Source: Eutreptiella sp. 'Long Island Sound 2002' (lineage: Eukaryota > Euglenozoa > Euglenophyceae > Eutreptiales > Eutreptiaceae). Taken from it: a stretch of DNA of 64,000 bases. The position numbers and the translations under genes were made by a program. The notes under the pieces were generated by a model that did no database searches, was not told where the DNA came from, and worked only from the letters and a program-made list of their open reading frames with translations. Below, piece after piece: positions 1 through 10,232 of this stretch. Location of the stretch: contig OZ038382.1 of assembly GCA_964036045.1 (NCBI GenBank), positions 138,644,961 to 138,708,960 of the forward strand, given 5' to 3'. Each line of letters starts with the position of its first letter. Position 1 is the first letter of the stretch.

Positions 1-900
1 TATCATACGAACGTGGTGGCTTGGACAAGGAAGAGCGTGGCCCGGGATGTCAAACGGCACTCCCTGCGGAACGCTCTCCTCATCACCGTCTCGGGCGATC
101 GCGAGAAGACAGCGATGTGGCGCCTTGACGAGTGTGAGTTGAGCGGCCAGACCATCCGTCTGCAGCCCATCCCGGCGCGGATGAGCTGCGACGAGATCCT
201 GGAGTGGGTTGGAGAGGAGGTGCTCAAGGAGTACCGAAACCTCCACCACACCCGCGGGTTGACGCCCGGGGACCGCGACGTCAACTACGTTGGCGAGGGA
301 CCTGGCGGGGAAGCTGCCATGGACCCAGCGGGAGCCGACGGCGATGAGACTCTCGTCGACAATGACGACGACGATGAGCCCGCCGAGGTGGCTGTTTGCG
401 TCTTCGTGGCCAACAACCTGAGCGCGGGGAACAACCGGGGAAGCTGGAAGCCCCTGCAGCCGTGTTGGAAGAAGAAGGAGAAGAGGGACCCTCGCCGCAT
501 TGGCGACCCTCCGCTGTCCTTTGGGGAGTTCATACGAGCTCACCCGCAGGGCTGTTTCGTGTGTTATGGGAGGAAGAAAGGCTTCAACCATGACCACCGA
601 ACATGCCCCACCCACAAGGCCGACACGGAGTCTTACAAGAAGGCGCACGGGTCGAAGAAGCGTGCGCCCGCAGGTATCCGGGAAGCCAAAGTGGAGGTCG
701 ACAGGGACGAGCTGGCCAAGGAGATCCAGGAGATCAAGCGGAACTGGGTCCCCAGGTCGGACAACAAGAACAAGGAGAACAACCAGAATGACCAGAACAA
801 GGACAAGGACAAGAAGGGTAAGAAAGGGGGAAGGAAGAAGGGCGTCAACGAGGTTGATGCGGAGGAGAACACCCCTACTTCCACAACCGACGCCCCCTAG
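1..900 (+). CDS. gag: Gag polyprotein, C-terminal part (5' truncated by window)
   Basis: The frame is open from base 1 to a TAG at 898-900. It is the nucleocapsid end of Gag. An acidic stretch (about codons 105-122) is followed by an RRIGDPPLSFGEF block, and then a knuckle-like CX2C...H.H..C motif beginning CFVCYGRKKG. The spacing differs from the standard CX2CX4HX4C knuckle. The C-terminus is highly basic and Lys/Asn/Gly-rich, as expected for RNA binding. The Gag at 61128-64000 has the same blocks in the same order (RRIGNPPLSF, then CWVCYGKGNN), so the two are homologous. The TAG is in frame with the downstream protease, so Gag-Pol could be made by readthrough. That is inference. Confidence 0.85.
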   Translation, partial: YHTNVVAWTRKSVARDVKRHSLRNALLITVSGDREKTAMWRLDECELSGQTIRLQPIPARMSCDEILEWVGEEVLKEYRNLHHTRGLTPGDRDVNYVGEGPGGEAAMDPAGADGDETLVDNDDDDEPAEVAVCVFVANNLSAGNNRGSWKPLQPCWKKKEKRDPRRIGDPPLSFGEFIRAHPQGCFVCYGRKKGFNHDHRTCPTHKADTESYKKAHGSKKRAPAGIREAKVEVDRDELAKEIQEIKRNWVPRSDNKNKENNQNDQNKDKDKKGKKGGRKKGVNEVDAEENTPTSTTDAP

Positions 901-951
901 CGGAGCCCCTGCAGCCAAGGGCCCCAGCTAGGGCGGTCGCAGGATGGTGAC

Positions 952-2367
952 GTGGGAAGCGCCGAACCATCCCAGTCGGGAGTCGATAAGCACAAAGGGA
1001 CTGCCGCGGGCGGAAGGCCCGGTCCGGCACCCAGTCGCGGAGGCGGGGTGAGGGCAAGTGAAGGCACGAACCCTTGCACCCGTCCGTCCTTCGCGAACAA
1101 GAATGTGTTTGATGTACTACAAGATCTATCCGAGAGTATCGGAGGATCACCCGGACCGCAGCTGGATGCTGCAGATGGGCAGCCTGAGCCCACTGTCCAC
1201 GACCTGCACCAGTCGCTTGTTGAGCTTCTGGAACGGCCCGAGATCCTGAGCTTGCACGCCGTGCGCCGTGTTGGGCGCGAGCGGCAGTTGCACCTTAAGG
1301 TCCGTGCCTTGTGCGGGGAAGTGGAAAAGGTCTTCGACGTATTGGTCGACACGGGAGCACAGGTCAGCTTGGTCAAGGCTGGCCTACTTCCGCCAGAGTG
1401 TTTGACCGACAGTCGGAAACCTGTCACGCTGAAGGTGGCGAACGGCCAGTACATGGTGGGAGGCACGAAGGAAGCGGCCATCGGGCTGCAGTTCGTGAAC
1501 CATCGTGAGCTGAGTCGCCCAGACCTCGGCAAGGAAATCCCCCTGCAAGGTCGCTTCTACGAGGCCGAGATGGACTGGGACATGATCGTTGGGTACGACT
1601 TCATGATGGAGACGGACTCCGGCGTCCTCCCGGCCCAGGCCTCCATGACCCTGTATCAGGACGACCAGCTCTCGTGGCTTTCGTCACCTGAGCACCATGT
1701 GGAATGCCAATGGATCCACCCCGAACGCTATCAGCTCGAAGTAGCCGCACTGGGCACTGAGCCAACTGGGCCAGCAAACCAGGAGTACGGCGTAAGGCCG
1801 GAAGTGGCGAGCCGAGTGGTTGCGGACCTGGGAGCTTCGGATCTGGCCCTGGATGCGTTCTCTTCAGGAACCTCCGCCCATCTTCGGGTGTGTGAGAAGT
1901 ACTGGAGCGCCCAGGACTCCGCGTGGAAGAACTACTGGGGTCCGCATCAGGGATTGATGTGGATCCATTGCCCCCGTTGGGACATTCCAAGAGCGATAGC
2001 GAAGATTCGCAAGGACCGCTCCAAGGCAGTGCTGGTTGTTCCTATGGGATGCACCGAGGAGGAAAGTACCCCACATTGGGTAGTCTCATTGACCAACATG
2101 ACCTTAAACAAGGTCGTCCTACCGGCTGGAGAGAGTGTCTATCAGGACGCTAAGGGACAGCCCATGCCATCCCAGAGATGGCAAACGGAATTCCACTATG
2201 TGGATGGGGGCCTTGATCAGGCCGACGCCACGGACTTCGTGTGTGTCAACCGCATCATAGCGGAGCCATGGAGGCAATGCTTTGCGGTTCCCCCCGTTGA
2301 CATCGGAGAATCGGAAGACCCCCTCACTGAAGAGGAGTTGCACCTGGTTCAGGGGTATATGGATTAG
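952..2367 (+). CDS. pol: Pol N-terminal part: retroviral-type aspartic protease
   Basis: This frame is continuous with Gag (same phase, no other stop after 900) and ends at a TAG at 2365-2367. The protease is recognised by VFDVLVDTGAQVSLV, with the catalytic DTGA at 1348-1359, and the downstream hydrophobic strands typical of pepsin-like retroelement proteases. The enzyme would cleave the Gag-Pol precursor. No ATG lies near the start. The first in-frame near-start is a GTG at 952, which argues for expression by readthrough of the Gag TAG rather than independent initiation. The TAG at 2365 falls in the linker between protease and RT, and the frame is open on its far side, so it looks like a secondary mutation. 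Codons 230-470 have no motif I can name. Confidence 0.8.
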   Translation: MGSAEPSQSGVDKHKGTAAGGRPGPAPSRGGGVRASEGTNPCTRPSFANKNVFDVLQDLSESIGGSPGPQLDAADGQPEPTVHDLHQSLVELLERPEILSLHAVRRVGRERQLHLKVRALCGEVEKVFDVLVDTGAQVSLVKAGLLPPECLTDSRKPVTLKVANGQYMVGGTKEAAIGLQFVNHRELSRPDLGKEIPLQGRFYEAEMDWDMIVGYDFMMETDSGVLPAQASMTLYQDDQLSWLSSPEHHVECQWIHPERYQLEVAALGTEPTGPANQEYGVRPEVASRVVADLGASDLALDAFSSGTSAHLRVCEKYWSAQDSAWKNYWGPHQGLMWIHCPRWDIPRAIAKIRKDRSKAVLVVPMGCTEEESTPHWVVSLTNMTLNKVVLPAGESVYQDAKGQPMPSQRWQTEFHYVDGGLDQADATDFVCVNRIIAEPWRQCFAVPPVDIGESEDPLTEEELHLVQGYMD

Positions 2368-2427
2368 CCCTTTCACGACTGGGGAAACCAGCGTGAGGGC
2401 AAAGGCCAGGACAAAGCCTGGTGGGAA

Positions 2428-4869
2428 ATGGACTCGATCGTCTCCGGTTCCTATGATGGGAATACCTTCGTACAGAGGGTGCTGGACCACTTGTCCAGCC
2501 AGGACGAGCCGCCTGGCGGTAACCCACCCACCTACGGCGATCTCTTCCGAGGCAAGACCAGAGATGGCCCTTTGGGCCACCTGGGAAGACCACCTGAGCC
2601 GGAGTCGAGCGGGGCCGCTACCCCGCAAGTAAGCTCCGTGGTCCAGGTGCCCGGAAAAGCCAAGGCGGAGTCCGATGATTGCCCCAAGATGCAGGCGTTG
2701 AGGGCCAGGCTGAAGCAGAAGTATGGGGACACCTTCTTCAGCGGAAAGCCTGTGTTTCCCCCACCGGTGCGTGGACCGTATGGCGAGGCCAAGATACGAC
2801 TGAAGCAGGACCCCCGTGTGTACCGGCACCGGGAGTTTGCCCTGAGGGGCGAGAGGAAAGAGGCCATGGAGAAGATCCTCCGTGACTTCATCGAGAGAGG
2901 CTGGCTTGAGCCGTGCCACTCCGAGTGGGCCTCTCCGTGCTTCGTCATCCCCAAGAAGGTGGCCGGTGAGTGGCGGCTCGTGGTCGACTACCGCGGCCTA
3001 AACGCCAAAACGCAGCACGACAGCTATACGCTGCCCCTCATTGAGGACATGTTGCAAAAACAACACCGGCGGAGGATCTTCACGGTGATTGACCTGAAAC
3101 ATGGTTATCATCAGATGCCTCTCGCTGAGGAGTCCCGTGCCTGCACAGCCATGAGCACCCCACTTGGACCTCTCCAGTGGAAGGTGATGCCCATGGGCGT
3201 TACCAGCGGCAATGCGGCTTTTCAGCGGATGCTGGAGAACCTGCTTGAGCCGGTGCGTGACTGTGCGGACCCCTTCGTGGACGACAGGATCATCGCGTCC
3301 GGGGACCCCAGTATGAGCTACGAGGAGCTCCTGGAGGCACATGAAAGGGACGTCACTCGAGTGCTGGACCTTCTGGTTCGGCACAAACTCACAGGCAGCA
3401 GTGACAAGGCCACCATTGCGGTAAGCGAGGCGGTCCTTGCTGGCCACGTAGTCGGGAACGGGCAGCGAAAGCCCATACCTGGCAAGGTGGCTGCGATTGA
3501 GCACTGGGAAAAGCCCAAAACGGTCTCTGAGCTAAGGGCGTATCTGGGGTTCTGCAACTACTACTCGGGGTATATCAAAATGTATGCCGAGTATGCAGCC
3601 CCCATGACGACCATGCTCAAGGGCAACCGAGAGGAGACCAAGAAGGGGTCCAAGAAGGCTCTGGTCTGGGATGCTGATTCCGACCGTGCCTTAGAGGGGA
3701 TGAAGCAGGCGCTGCTATCCGCAGTGGGTCTGCACCTCGTGGATCCCGACCGAGGGTTCGTCCTGCGCACCGACGCTTCCGACTACGCCGTTGGTGCTGT
3801 GTTGGAGCAAGTGCTTGACGATGGGAGGCACGTGCCCGTGGCCTTCTGGAGCCGAGTCCTGGCGGAAGGCCAGAGACGGACGTGGACGCCCCGAGAAAAG
3901 GAGGCGTATGCCATCGTCATGGCTCTCAGGAAATGGGCTGGGTACATAGCCCTCCATCCCGTCACCGTCTGCACCGACCATCAGAGTCTGCAGTCGTGGC
4001 ACAAGGAGCACGTGGACACCCCCTCTGGTCCTGCCTCCCGACGGGCAAGATGGCATGAGACCTTGGCCAAGTTCGATCTCACGGTTGTGTATATTCCTGG
4101 AAAGGATAACACCGTGGCGGACTGTCTCAGCAGGTGGGCCTATCCCGCCAGCAAGGGCATGACAGACGTGTCTGCCCATGGCGATGAGGCTGAGACCGCT
4201 GAAGCCAAGAGGATCATTGAGATGGAGCGCCTGATGGAGGAGGAGGGTGTAAAATGCTTCGTCGTCATGGCTGCGGATGCCCCCCTTGGAATGAGGATGG
4301 GCAGAGCGGTCAGAGTACTCGCCCCTGCGGGAGCTGAGTCCGACAAGCACCTCTTCCCTGAGTCTTGCCTCCAGGACGACTGGACCGACGACTACGCTAA
4401 GTCTGAGGCCTTTGCGGCCGAGTATAGGGCTGTGACCGACCCTGATGACGGGCAGAAGTGGCCAAAGGGGCTGACTGAGGAAGATGGCAAGCTCTACCGG
4501 AATGGTAAGCTGCTAGTACCGGAGTCCCGAGTGCTCGAGCTGTGTGAAGCTTGGCACCACCACATGCTGCACCCAGGGGTCAAGAAGCAAGCCCTTGACA
4601 TGCAGCGCCGGTTCGAGATCGACCATATCGGTCTCTACACCGCCATCAAGAAGGTCAGGAAGGGTTGTTCGGTCTGCCAGGCCTGCAATCCCGACAACCG
4701 GAACGTCAAGGGGGAAGCCCAATGGACCCCGGTTCCTGACCAGCCCATGGAGAGCGTGGCCATGGACGTCTTCTCCATGCCCGAAGTGCACATCGGCAGG
4801 GAGACCTTTGACTGTGTGGTTCTCTGCGTGGATCCCCACAGTGGCTACGTAGTAGCCGTTCCGGCATGA
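2428..4869 (+). CDS. pol: Pol: reverse transcriptase, RNase H and integrase N-terminal half
   Basis: Same phase as the protease frame, separated from it only by the TAG at 2365; the gap 2368-2427 is open, so 2428 is just the first ATG. RT blocks run from LVVDYRGLNAKT and IDLKHGYHQMPL to a catalytic box FVDD at 3274-3285, where most Ty3/gypsy elements have YVDD. The connection FCNYYSGYI leads into RNase H (RTDASDYAVGAVL, then FWSRVL and TDHQSL). The integrase zinc-binding module follows (HHHMLHPGVKK ... CSVCQAC, about 4552-4686), then the first catalytic Asp of the core in AMDVFSMP. The frame stops at 4867-4869 in the middle of the integrase core, which continues one frame over. This gene makes cDNA and begins integration. 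Confidence 0.92.
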   Translation: MDSIVSGSYDGNTFVQRVLDHLSSQDEPPGGNPPTYGDLFRGKTRDGPLGHLGRPPEPESSGAATPQVSSVVQVPGKAKAESDDCPKMQALRARLKQKYGDTFFSGKPVFPPPVRGPYGEAKIRLKQDPRVYRHREFALRGERKEAMEKILRDFIERGWLEPCHSEWASPCFVIPKKVAGEWRLVVDYRGLNAKTQHDSYTLPLIEDMLQKQHRRRIFTVIDLKHGYHQMPLAEESRACTAMSTPLGPLQWKVMPMGVTSGNAAFQRMLENLLEPVRDCADPFVDDRIIASGDPSMSYEELLEAHERDVTRVLDLLVRHKLTGSSDKATIAVSEAVLAGHVVGNGQRKPIPGKVAAIEHWEKPKTVSELRAYLGFCNYYSGYIKMYAEYAAPMTTMLKGNREETKKGSKKALVWDADSDRALEGMKQALLSAVGLHLVDPDRGFVLRTDASDYAVGAVLEQVLDDGRHVPVAFWSRVLAEGQRRTWTPREKEAYAIVMALRKWAGYIALHPVTVCTDHQSLQSWHKEHVDTPSGPASRRARWHETLAKFDLTVVYIPGKDNTVADCLSRWAYPASKGMTDVSAHGDEAETAEAKRIIEMERLMEEEGVKCFVVMAADAPLGMRMGRAVRVLAPAGAESDKHLFPESCLQDDWTDDYAKSEAFAAEYRAVTDPDDGQKWPKGLTEEDGKLYRNGKLLVPESRVLELCEAWHHHMLHPGVKKQALDMQRRFEIDHIGLYTAIKKVRKGCSVCQACNPDNRNVKGEAQWTPVPDQPMESVAMDVFSMPEVHIGRETFDCVVLCVDPHSGYVVAVPA

Positions 4870-5876
4870 AAAAGGGGTTGCTTGCCAAGGAAGTGGCAGT
4901 CATGATGATTCGTCATTGGCTGACCGTCTTTGACATCCCCCGCACCATTTGCAGAGACCGAGGGCCCCAGTTTACTGGTGGCTGGTTCAAGGCTATGTGT
5001 TCCCTCATGGGAATACGACATGCCAAGAGCGTCGCCTATCTCAGCCGGTCTAACGGCCGTGCTGAAGTAGCTGGACGGCAGCTGTTTGAGAAGCTGCGCA
5101 AGATTCACATCACCAATCCACGGCGGAACTGGTTTGAGGAGATGTGGCCTGCTCTGAAGGCCCATCATGACACCCCCACGCCGGGTGGTTTGTCCCCTCA
5201 CCAGATTCTGTTCGGCAGGGACCCCCTTGGTCGGGGACTTCCCTTGTCTGGTGATGGTATGGCGATGGACGCCAAAGAATTCTTCGCGCGGCAAGAGCAA
5301 ACGGCGCGGGACATCGGCCAGCAGCTCGAGAAGGAGCATGCTGAGCGTCAGAAGTCCGCCCCGAGCTCGACAGCGCAGAGGTTCAGGGTGGGAGACCCGG
5401 TGTGGGTGATCAGACCCCGTCCTATGGGCACCCACCGCACCAAAACCTGGTTCACACCCGGCGAGGTGGTCCGCAGGATTGGTGAGGACACCTACCGCAT
5501 CAAGGCGGGTCACGAACAGTTTCAGGAGCGCCACGAGAGTCAACTCTGTGTGCGGGAACCCGACCTCCGTGGCCAACATGTGTCCCTGAGCTATGCCGCA
5601 CATGAGGCCGATTCGGACGACGACTATGCTGAGCAGGACGACTATACCGTCGAGAAGATCCTGGCTCAGCGTCCGAAAGCCTCGGCACCCGGAGGTCTGG
5701 AGTTCAAGGTTCGTTGGCAAGGCTATGGGCCGTCCCACGACACCTGGGAACCCGTCTCCTCGTTCGTGCCGCGGGTCAATACTCCCTTCATGGAGTACAT
5801 CCGCAAGCACAAGACCAAGATCCACGTTTCGGACTTTGCAGCACTCACCCGGGCGATTGCAGCCAGGGGCGCCTGA
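4866..5876 (+). CDS. pol: Pol: integrase core C-terminal half and chromodomain
   Basis: This continues the integrase in another frame. It contains the second catalytic Asp in ICRDRGPQFTGG and the Glu in SNGRAEVAGRQL, then the GPY/F-like region (FRVGDPVWVIRP ... TYRIK). It ends with a chromodomain at about 5632-5770 (YTVEKILAQR, then VRWQGYGPSHDTWEP). The chromodomain puts the element among chromoviruses. The overlap with the upstream frame is ATGA at 4866-4869. A single-base deletion around 4866 explains the switch, because the conserved integrase text runs straight across it. The ATG is therefore probably not a real start. Together the two halves would form one integrase acting on the element's LTR ends. 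Confidence 0.9.
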   Translation: MKKGLLAKEVAVMMIRHWLTVFDIPRTICRDRGPQFTGGWFKAMCSLMGIRHAKSVAYLSRSNGRAEVAGRQLFEKLRKIHITNPRRNWFEEMWPALKAHHDTPTPGGLSPHQILFGRDPLGRGLPLSGDGMAMDAKEFFARQEQTARDIGQQLEKEHAERQKSAPSSTAQRFRVGDPVWVIRPRPMGTHRTKTWFTPGEVVRRIGEDTYRIKAGHEQFQERHESQLCVREPDLRGQHVSLSYAAHEADSDDDYAEQDDYTVEKILAQRPKASAPGGLEFKVRWQGYGPSHDTWEPVSSFVPRVNTPFMEYIRKHKTKIHVSDFAALTRAIAARGA

Positions 5877-7253
5877 TCAGTGCCCTGAGCTCTCCCCTGA
5901 TGTGTTATGAGCGCTTGTGAGGTCGACGGATCGTCCCTTACTTGCTTGCTCTCTTCCATCTTCCGGTGACCTGCCATCAGAGTGGCCATGTACCCCCCCC
6001 TGCTGAATCCAGAGGAGGATGGCCCCTCTCTTCTTCTATTCGTCACTCCCCCCCCTGCTGAATCCTTGGGACACCAGGTAGGGCGACTGACCTTCATGTT
6101 TCTGAGCTTTTGGGGCCTTGAAGCCCATACGACGTTGCGCAACGGATGCCGCTGTCATCGGCATTGCGATTTTTTTGGTGTGTGGTCTGGTTCCATGGCA
6201 CTTGCGGAATCCAGACCAGTCGATGTGTGTCAGCTGACTATATATGGCCTGAACTCAGGCGTTTCCTGTCCACCCTCCTGCACATGCCTTATCCTAACCA
6301 GGGCGTGGTTTGGCGCTCTGTCCAGAGTGTGTTTACACGCCTATTACCCCGCCTATTGCTTGTCTTTATGTCCCCCAGGATATGTGCATCTGTATGTCAG
6401 CCCATCACTGAAGTGTGGACTGTTTTTCCCCCCCGACGGGATGCGAATCGACTACGAAGGCGCCCTGAGTCGCCGTTTACATGTTCTTACATATGGTCCA
6501 GCCTGGACCAGTACCTAAGTACATGTTCTTCTGTTTGAGTGCCCGTGATACCGTGTGCCCTATTCGCTGTGTGTGGAGATCCTGATGGCGCCAGGCGGGA
6601 AGCCCAGTTGCCTGACTACACTCCCAGCGGTCCGCCACTGTCAGTCCCAGTGTGAGCCTACTAACTCGCAGACGCACTTGCAGTCGGATGGCGGCCTCCG
6701 GTGCTCCTGACCTCGGTCAGTCTGCCTGGGAAACTGGTGGTTTGAGGAGTCGACGCCTCCGCCCACACTGCATGAGGACTCCCTCATGTATGGCCTTCGT
6801 GGTAATAGGGCGAGGGAAAAGACGGCCTTGATGCCCGATCCCTTAAGGAGGAGCTCGTTCGGCTGTACCCCTCTGGACTCGCGTCGTATGGATATGGACA
6901 TGGTGCGCCCGAGGAAGGACCCGTGGGGACTCTCCCCCAGCCGGCGGGCCTTGGAAAGCTTGGGGTAGCCTGATGGATCTTTGTGGTTGCTCTCGACCTG
7001 TGGGACCACCTCGGTCGTCGTGTGACGCCTATGTTGGCCGTGTATGCCACCGCCACTGTGGTAGTGACCGTAGCAGCCGGCACCCGGTGCGCCTGGTATG
7101 GGTTAACGGGTCCTTTGGATGCCGAACAATCGCCGCGATGACCCGGGACTTGATACTTGATACTGTACTTGCAGTTACTAACAGCTACAGCACCGTACCT
7201 GTCTTACTGTGGGATTTGGGCAGCCTAACCTGCGAATCAGCCTGAAGTGAGGA
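5877..7253 (+). other. Non-coding 3' region of the Ty3/gypsy element
   Basis: This runs from the pol stop to the LTR. A 16-base string CCCCCCTGCTGAATCC occurs twice, near 5994 and 6051. A frame of about 178 codons (5982-6518, plus) is open but resembles nothing I know and is probably incidental. The last bases before the LTR (7241-7253, CTGAAGTGAGGA) are purine-rich and sit where a polypurine tract for second-strand priming would be. No other gene is visible. Confidence 0.5.
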
Positions 7254-10232
7254 TGTGACACCCCCCCCTTCAGGAAATGGTCCTGGGTACCCGCTGCCAT
7301 GCGTGGGTGTTATCGAGCCCCCCCCAGGGTTTGCTCTAAGGAGGGGGGTGAAGCGGTACCCAGAACCCCATGGCTAGGGTAGGGCATACAACCGGTCTCC
7401 GGTCCACTAACCCCATGTACGGAAGGGAAGACGCCCGTTGACGCCCGGTGCGAGCCCGGCGGGAGCGTGTTCCGTGCCGTAAAGCCCCGCATCGGCAACC
7501 GATGCACCGCCAGCGGAGATTTATGTATCAGAATATCAGGAATCAACAGGGTTTTATTTTCATATTGTTTCCGTCAAATTTTACGCTTCTGTTCTGATAC
7601 TCACTGTTTTGACAGCTGGCGGTTAGCTCGCGACTTTAGCATAACCGCCAGTTTAACTGTTATATACAGATATTTTAGCGCAAATCGTGACGAAGACTCT
7701 AAAGTCTTCAGGAATTGCATTGATGCATCCGCAATTTTCACATCTTACACTCGCAACCTTAATCCGAATTCTTCAGGATGTCGAAATCGGATTTTCGACT
7801 TCGACATCCCCGCACTTGATTTGACCTCTTTCGAGTGGACCTACGTGCTTCCCTATGCACGAATCAACTTTCCTTTTGTCTTGCCCTCCATTTGTCTTAG
7901 AGATATGGGCAAAACAAAGTTGATTCGTGAGGCCACTTGTGAGGGTCATATCTCGTGCCGCTTGCGAGGAATGACAATAAGGAAACGTGGGATGTATTCA
8001 CAATACTCCCGACGTAATTTAGGAAGCATTATATGCCTTGCGTCTCCACACTTGCGCGCTAGCGTAATGGATCATGGTCAAGAGGGTAGAGTTTGCGTTA
8101 TAACTCTTCGGCCATGATATTGCGTGCGTTAAGATAACTTTCCAGTGTAGCGCGCGAGTGTTGGTGTTGCATAGGAACTCTCCTTGAGTTCCTATGAGCG
8201 ATTGACACAAAGTTATGCCCTTGGAGGGGCATGACATATCGTGGGGGGAGCTACCTTTTTGGGCAATATGTGGTATGTGCCATGTGTTGTGTTGCGTGCC
8301 CATTTGGCGGGTCCATCGCTCCAAGCCAAACCCGCCAATGGACCTCATTTTGCGCAAGCCCCTTCTCCATACTCCCCACGATCAATTGCAAGCCTAACCT
8401 TCGTGGAGGGAAGCTTGTGTGGCGATCCCAAAGCGATGCGTTGGGAGCAAGGTGTGTGTTTTGCAATTTTCCATGTTTTCATGTGCCCACTTGGGAAGTA
8501 GCGCTCGTAACCTTTCAAAGCGCCCCAAGTGGAGCACATATGTGGAATCCAAGGTCATTGGTGTCACGTCATTGTGTATAGAAGGATTGGTCGATTACTT
8601 AATCCAAGCCGAAGATATTATAATATATTTGTGCGCCTTTCAAGGCACTTTTGGGTGTTTTTTCGCCAATATTGCCGTTTTTTGCCCGTCATGATGTCAA
8701 GTGGCGACCGTGTATCTCACCGTTGCGCTCAATTGACATCATGACTCAAGTATGTTCTGGGGGTACATACTTCGGTGCCCAACATATCTTGGACCCGGCG
8801 AATAACTCCTCTTGGGCTTGGCATACCGTGGCCGCCATGTTGGCAATTTGGGACTATCCCAAATCATGGGCTCACTTGGCGACCCTGCCATTCCCAAAAC
8901 CGGAGGAGTTGGGCGACGCCCAAAAGATATGTTGGACACATATGACTTGATACCTATCCTATGGCACACTCCGGTCCAAGTCGGGCATGTGCCTCATTTG
9001 CCCCAACCATGAGTGTGCGCATTTTCGTCCATCTTGAGCAATTTTCCACATTTTCTGCCCGCCGTGCACCATGTTAAGCTACCTCGTTCACGCCGGACGC
9101 ATGGACCAATGGACCATATATGACATGGGTGATATGTATATTGGTCCCCATGGTTCAGACACCACGTGGGCGAAGCGGAGCAACCTTCGTTAAGGTGCTA
9201 GCCCAAACTAGGTGTGGGCAATTTTGCCATTTTGGCATTTGTGGACCCAATTGGGATCGTCACCACGCCAGCCGGCATAGAGATCTTTGAGAGCCAAGGG
9301 CATGGGAGTTTTCGTTGGACTCCCGGTGGATTGCGCATGGAATGGCGGATCCGATCTCCAAGCCGGCGTGGAGATATTCTATTGGGAGCACCCCAAATTT
9401 TGGGCTCATTTCGAGCAGCCAAAATGACCCCCTTTTGGGACCCCAATTTCAACCCCCCGTGTGGTCAATTGGCGGCCCCATATCTCTATGCCCATGAGAT
9501 GCCCGGACCTAATTTCAAGTTGTACACTCAGATAGAAGTCCCAGGTCCTGCCTCCTATCCTGTGAGCCATTGGCCTTGCCCTGGCCGGGCGAGCCACGCG
9601 TGAGGATGATGCCAATTTTGGTGATTTTGGCATCATGACCCCACTTGACGAACCCGTGGTGCCCTGATGCCGGTACCTCAGAGGGAACCAAGTTGGGTGA
9701 GGGCCCAGGGAGTTCATACTCGAAGGGCATAGGGTCAGTTGCCTCGTCCCTACCTCTGGCGGGTCTGGACGAGGGGTCAATTTTGGAGATTTTTGACCTA
9801 ATATCAGTTTGGGCTGAAACAGCCCATTTTCAGCTACCAACTCCTAGGGAATAATGGCGGGGCCACATCTCTGACTCAGAGGGGAGTTGGGAGCTGCCGT
9901 TGAGGGAGCATAGGAGACCACTGTCGAGTGGCCTTGGAGCTCATTGGTTCCCAGGAACTCGCCTACGGCTGGGCGGGACACCTCCCCCATTGGCAGGGTT
10001 TCAGGGTCCGGACTGAGCAGGGCATGGGTTGTGTTTGAGCCCCCGCCCCCACAAGCCACTGAGAGGGTCGGACCTGGGATTGGGATACGAGTTGGGACTG
10101 AGTGTCTATTGTCCTGTGATGCCCTTACCCCAGTCCAGTCTTAACCACATGTGTACATATCCTGATGTGTTGCTGTACATACTTTTGTTCCCTTGTTTCA
10201 GAGTGGCAAGGATCCTGAAACGCTTTGTCACA
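7254..10232 (+). repeat. 3' long terminal repeat, 2979 bp
   Basis: The boundaries are read from matching 7-bp inverted ends: TGTGACA at 7254-7260 and TGTCACA at 10226-10232. TGTGACACCC is a common start of chromovirus LTRs. It follows a purine-rich stretch, as a 3' LTR should. From about 7484 to 8260 it aligns by eye with 59033-59800: both have TCAGAATATCAGGAATCAAC, then GGATCATGGTCAA, then AAAGTTATG.CC..GGAGGGG. That places an LTR-related copy upstream of the second element. The LTR is unusually long. Short frames inside it have no similarity I recognise. The promoter is expected within it but no TATA box could be assigned with confidence. Confidence 0.7.

Larger units (their letters stand above)
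1..10232 (+). mobile_element. Ty3/gypsy chromovirus, 3' portion with 3' LTR
   Basis: This is an LTR retrotransposon cut off by the left window edge. In order it shows Gag C-terminus, aspartic protease, reverse transcriptase, RNase H, integrase and chromodomain, then a 1.4 kb non-coding 3' region and one LTR. The order RT-RNaseH-integrase-chromodomain is that of Ty3/gypsy (Metaviridae) chromoviruses, whose chromodomain is known to steer integration to marked chromatin. The copy is broken by a TAG at 2365 and a frame change near 4866. A related but separate element, also on the plus strand, begins near 59030. The 5' LTR and target-site duplication cannot be checked because they lie outside the window. 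Confidence 0.9.

Noticed and set aside
4866-4876. A AAAAAG-type slippery sequence for programmed frameshifting in integrase
   Set aside because: The A-run lies after the in-frame TGA, so ribosomes would terminate before reaching it. Conserved integrase text also runs straight across, so a single-base deletion is simpler.
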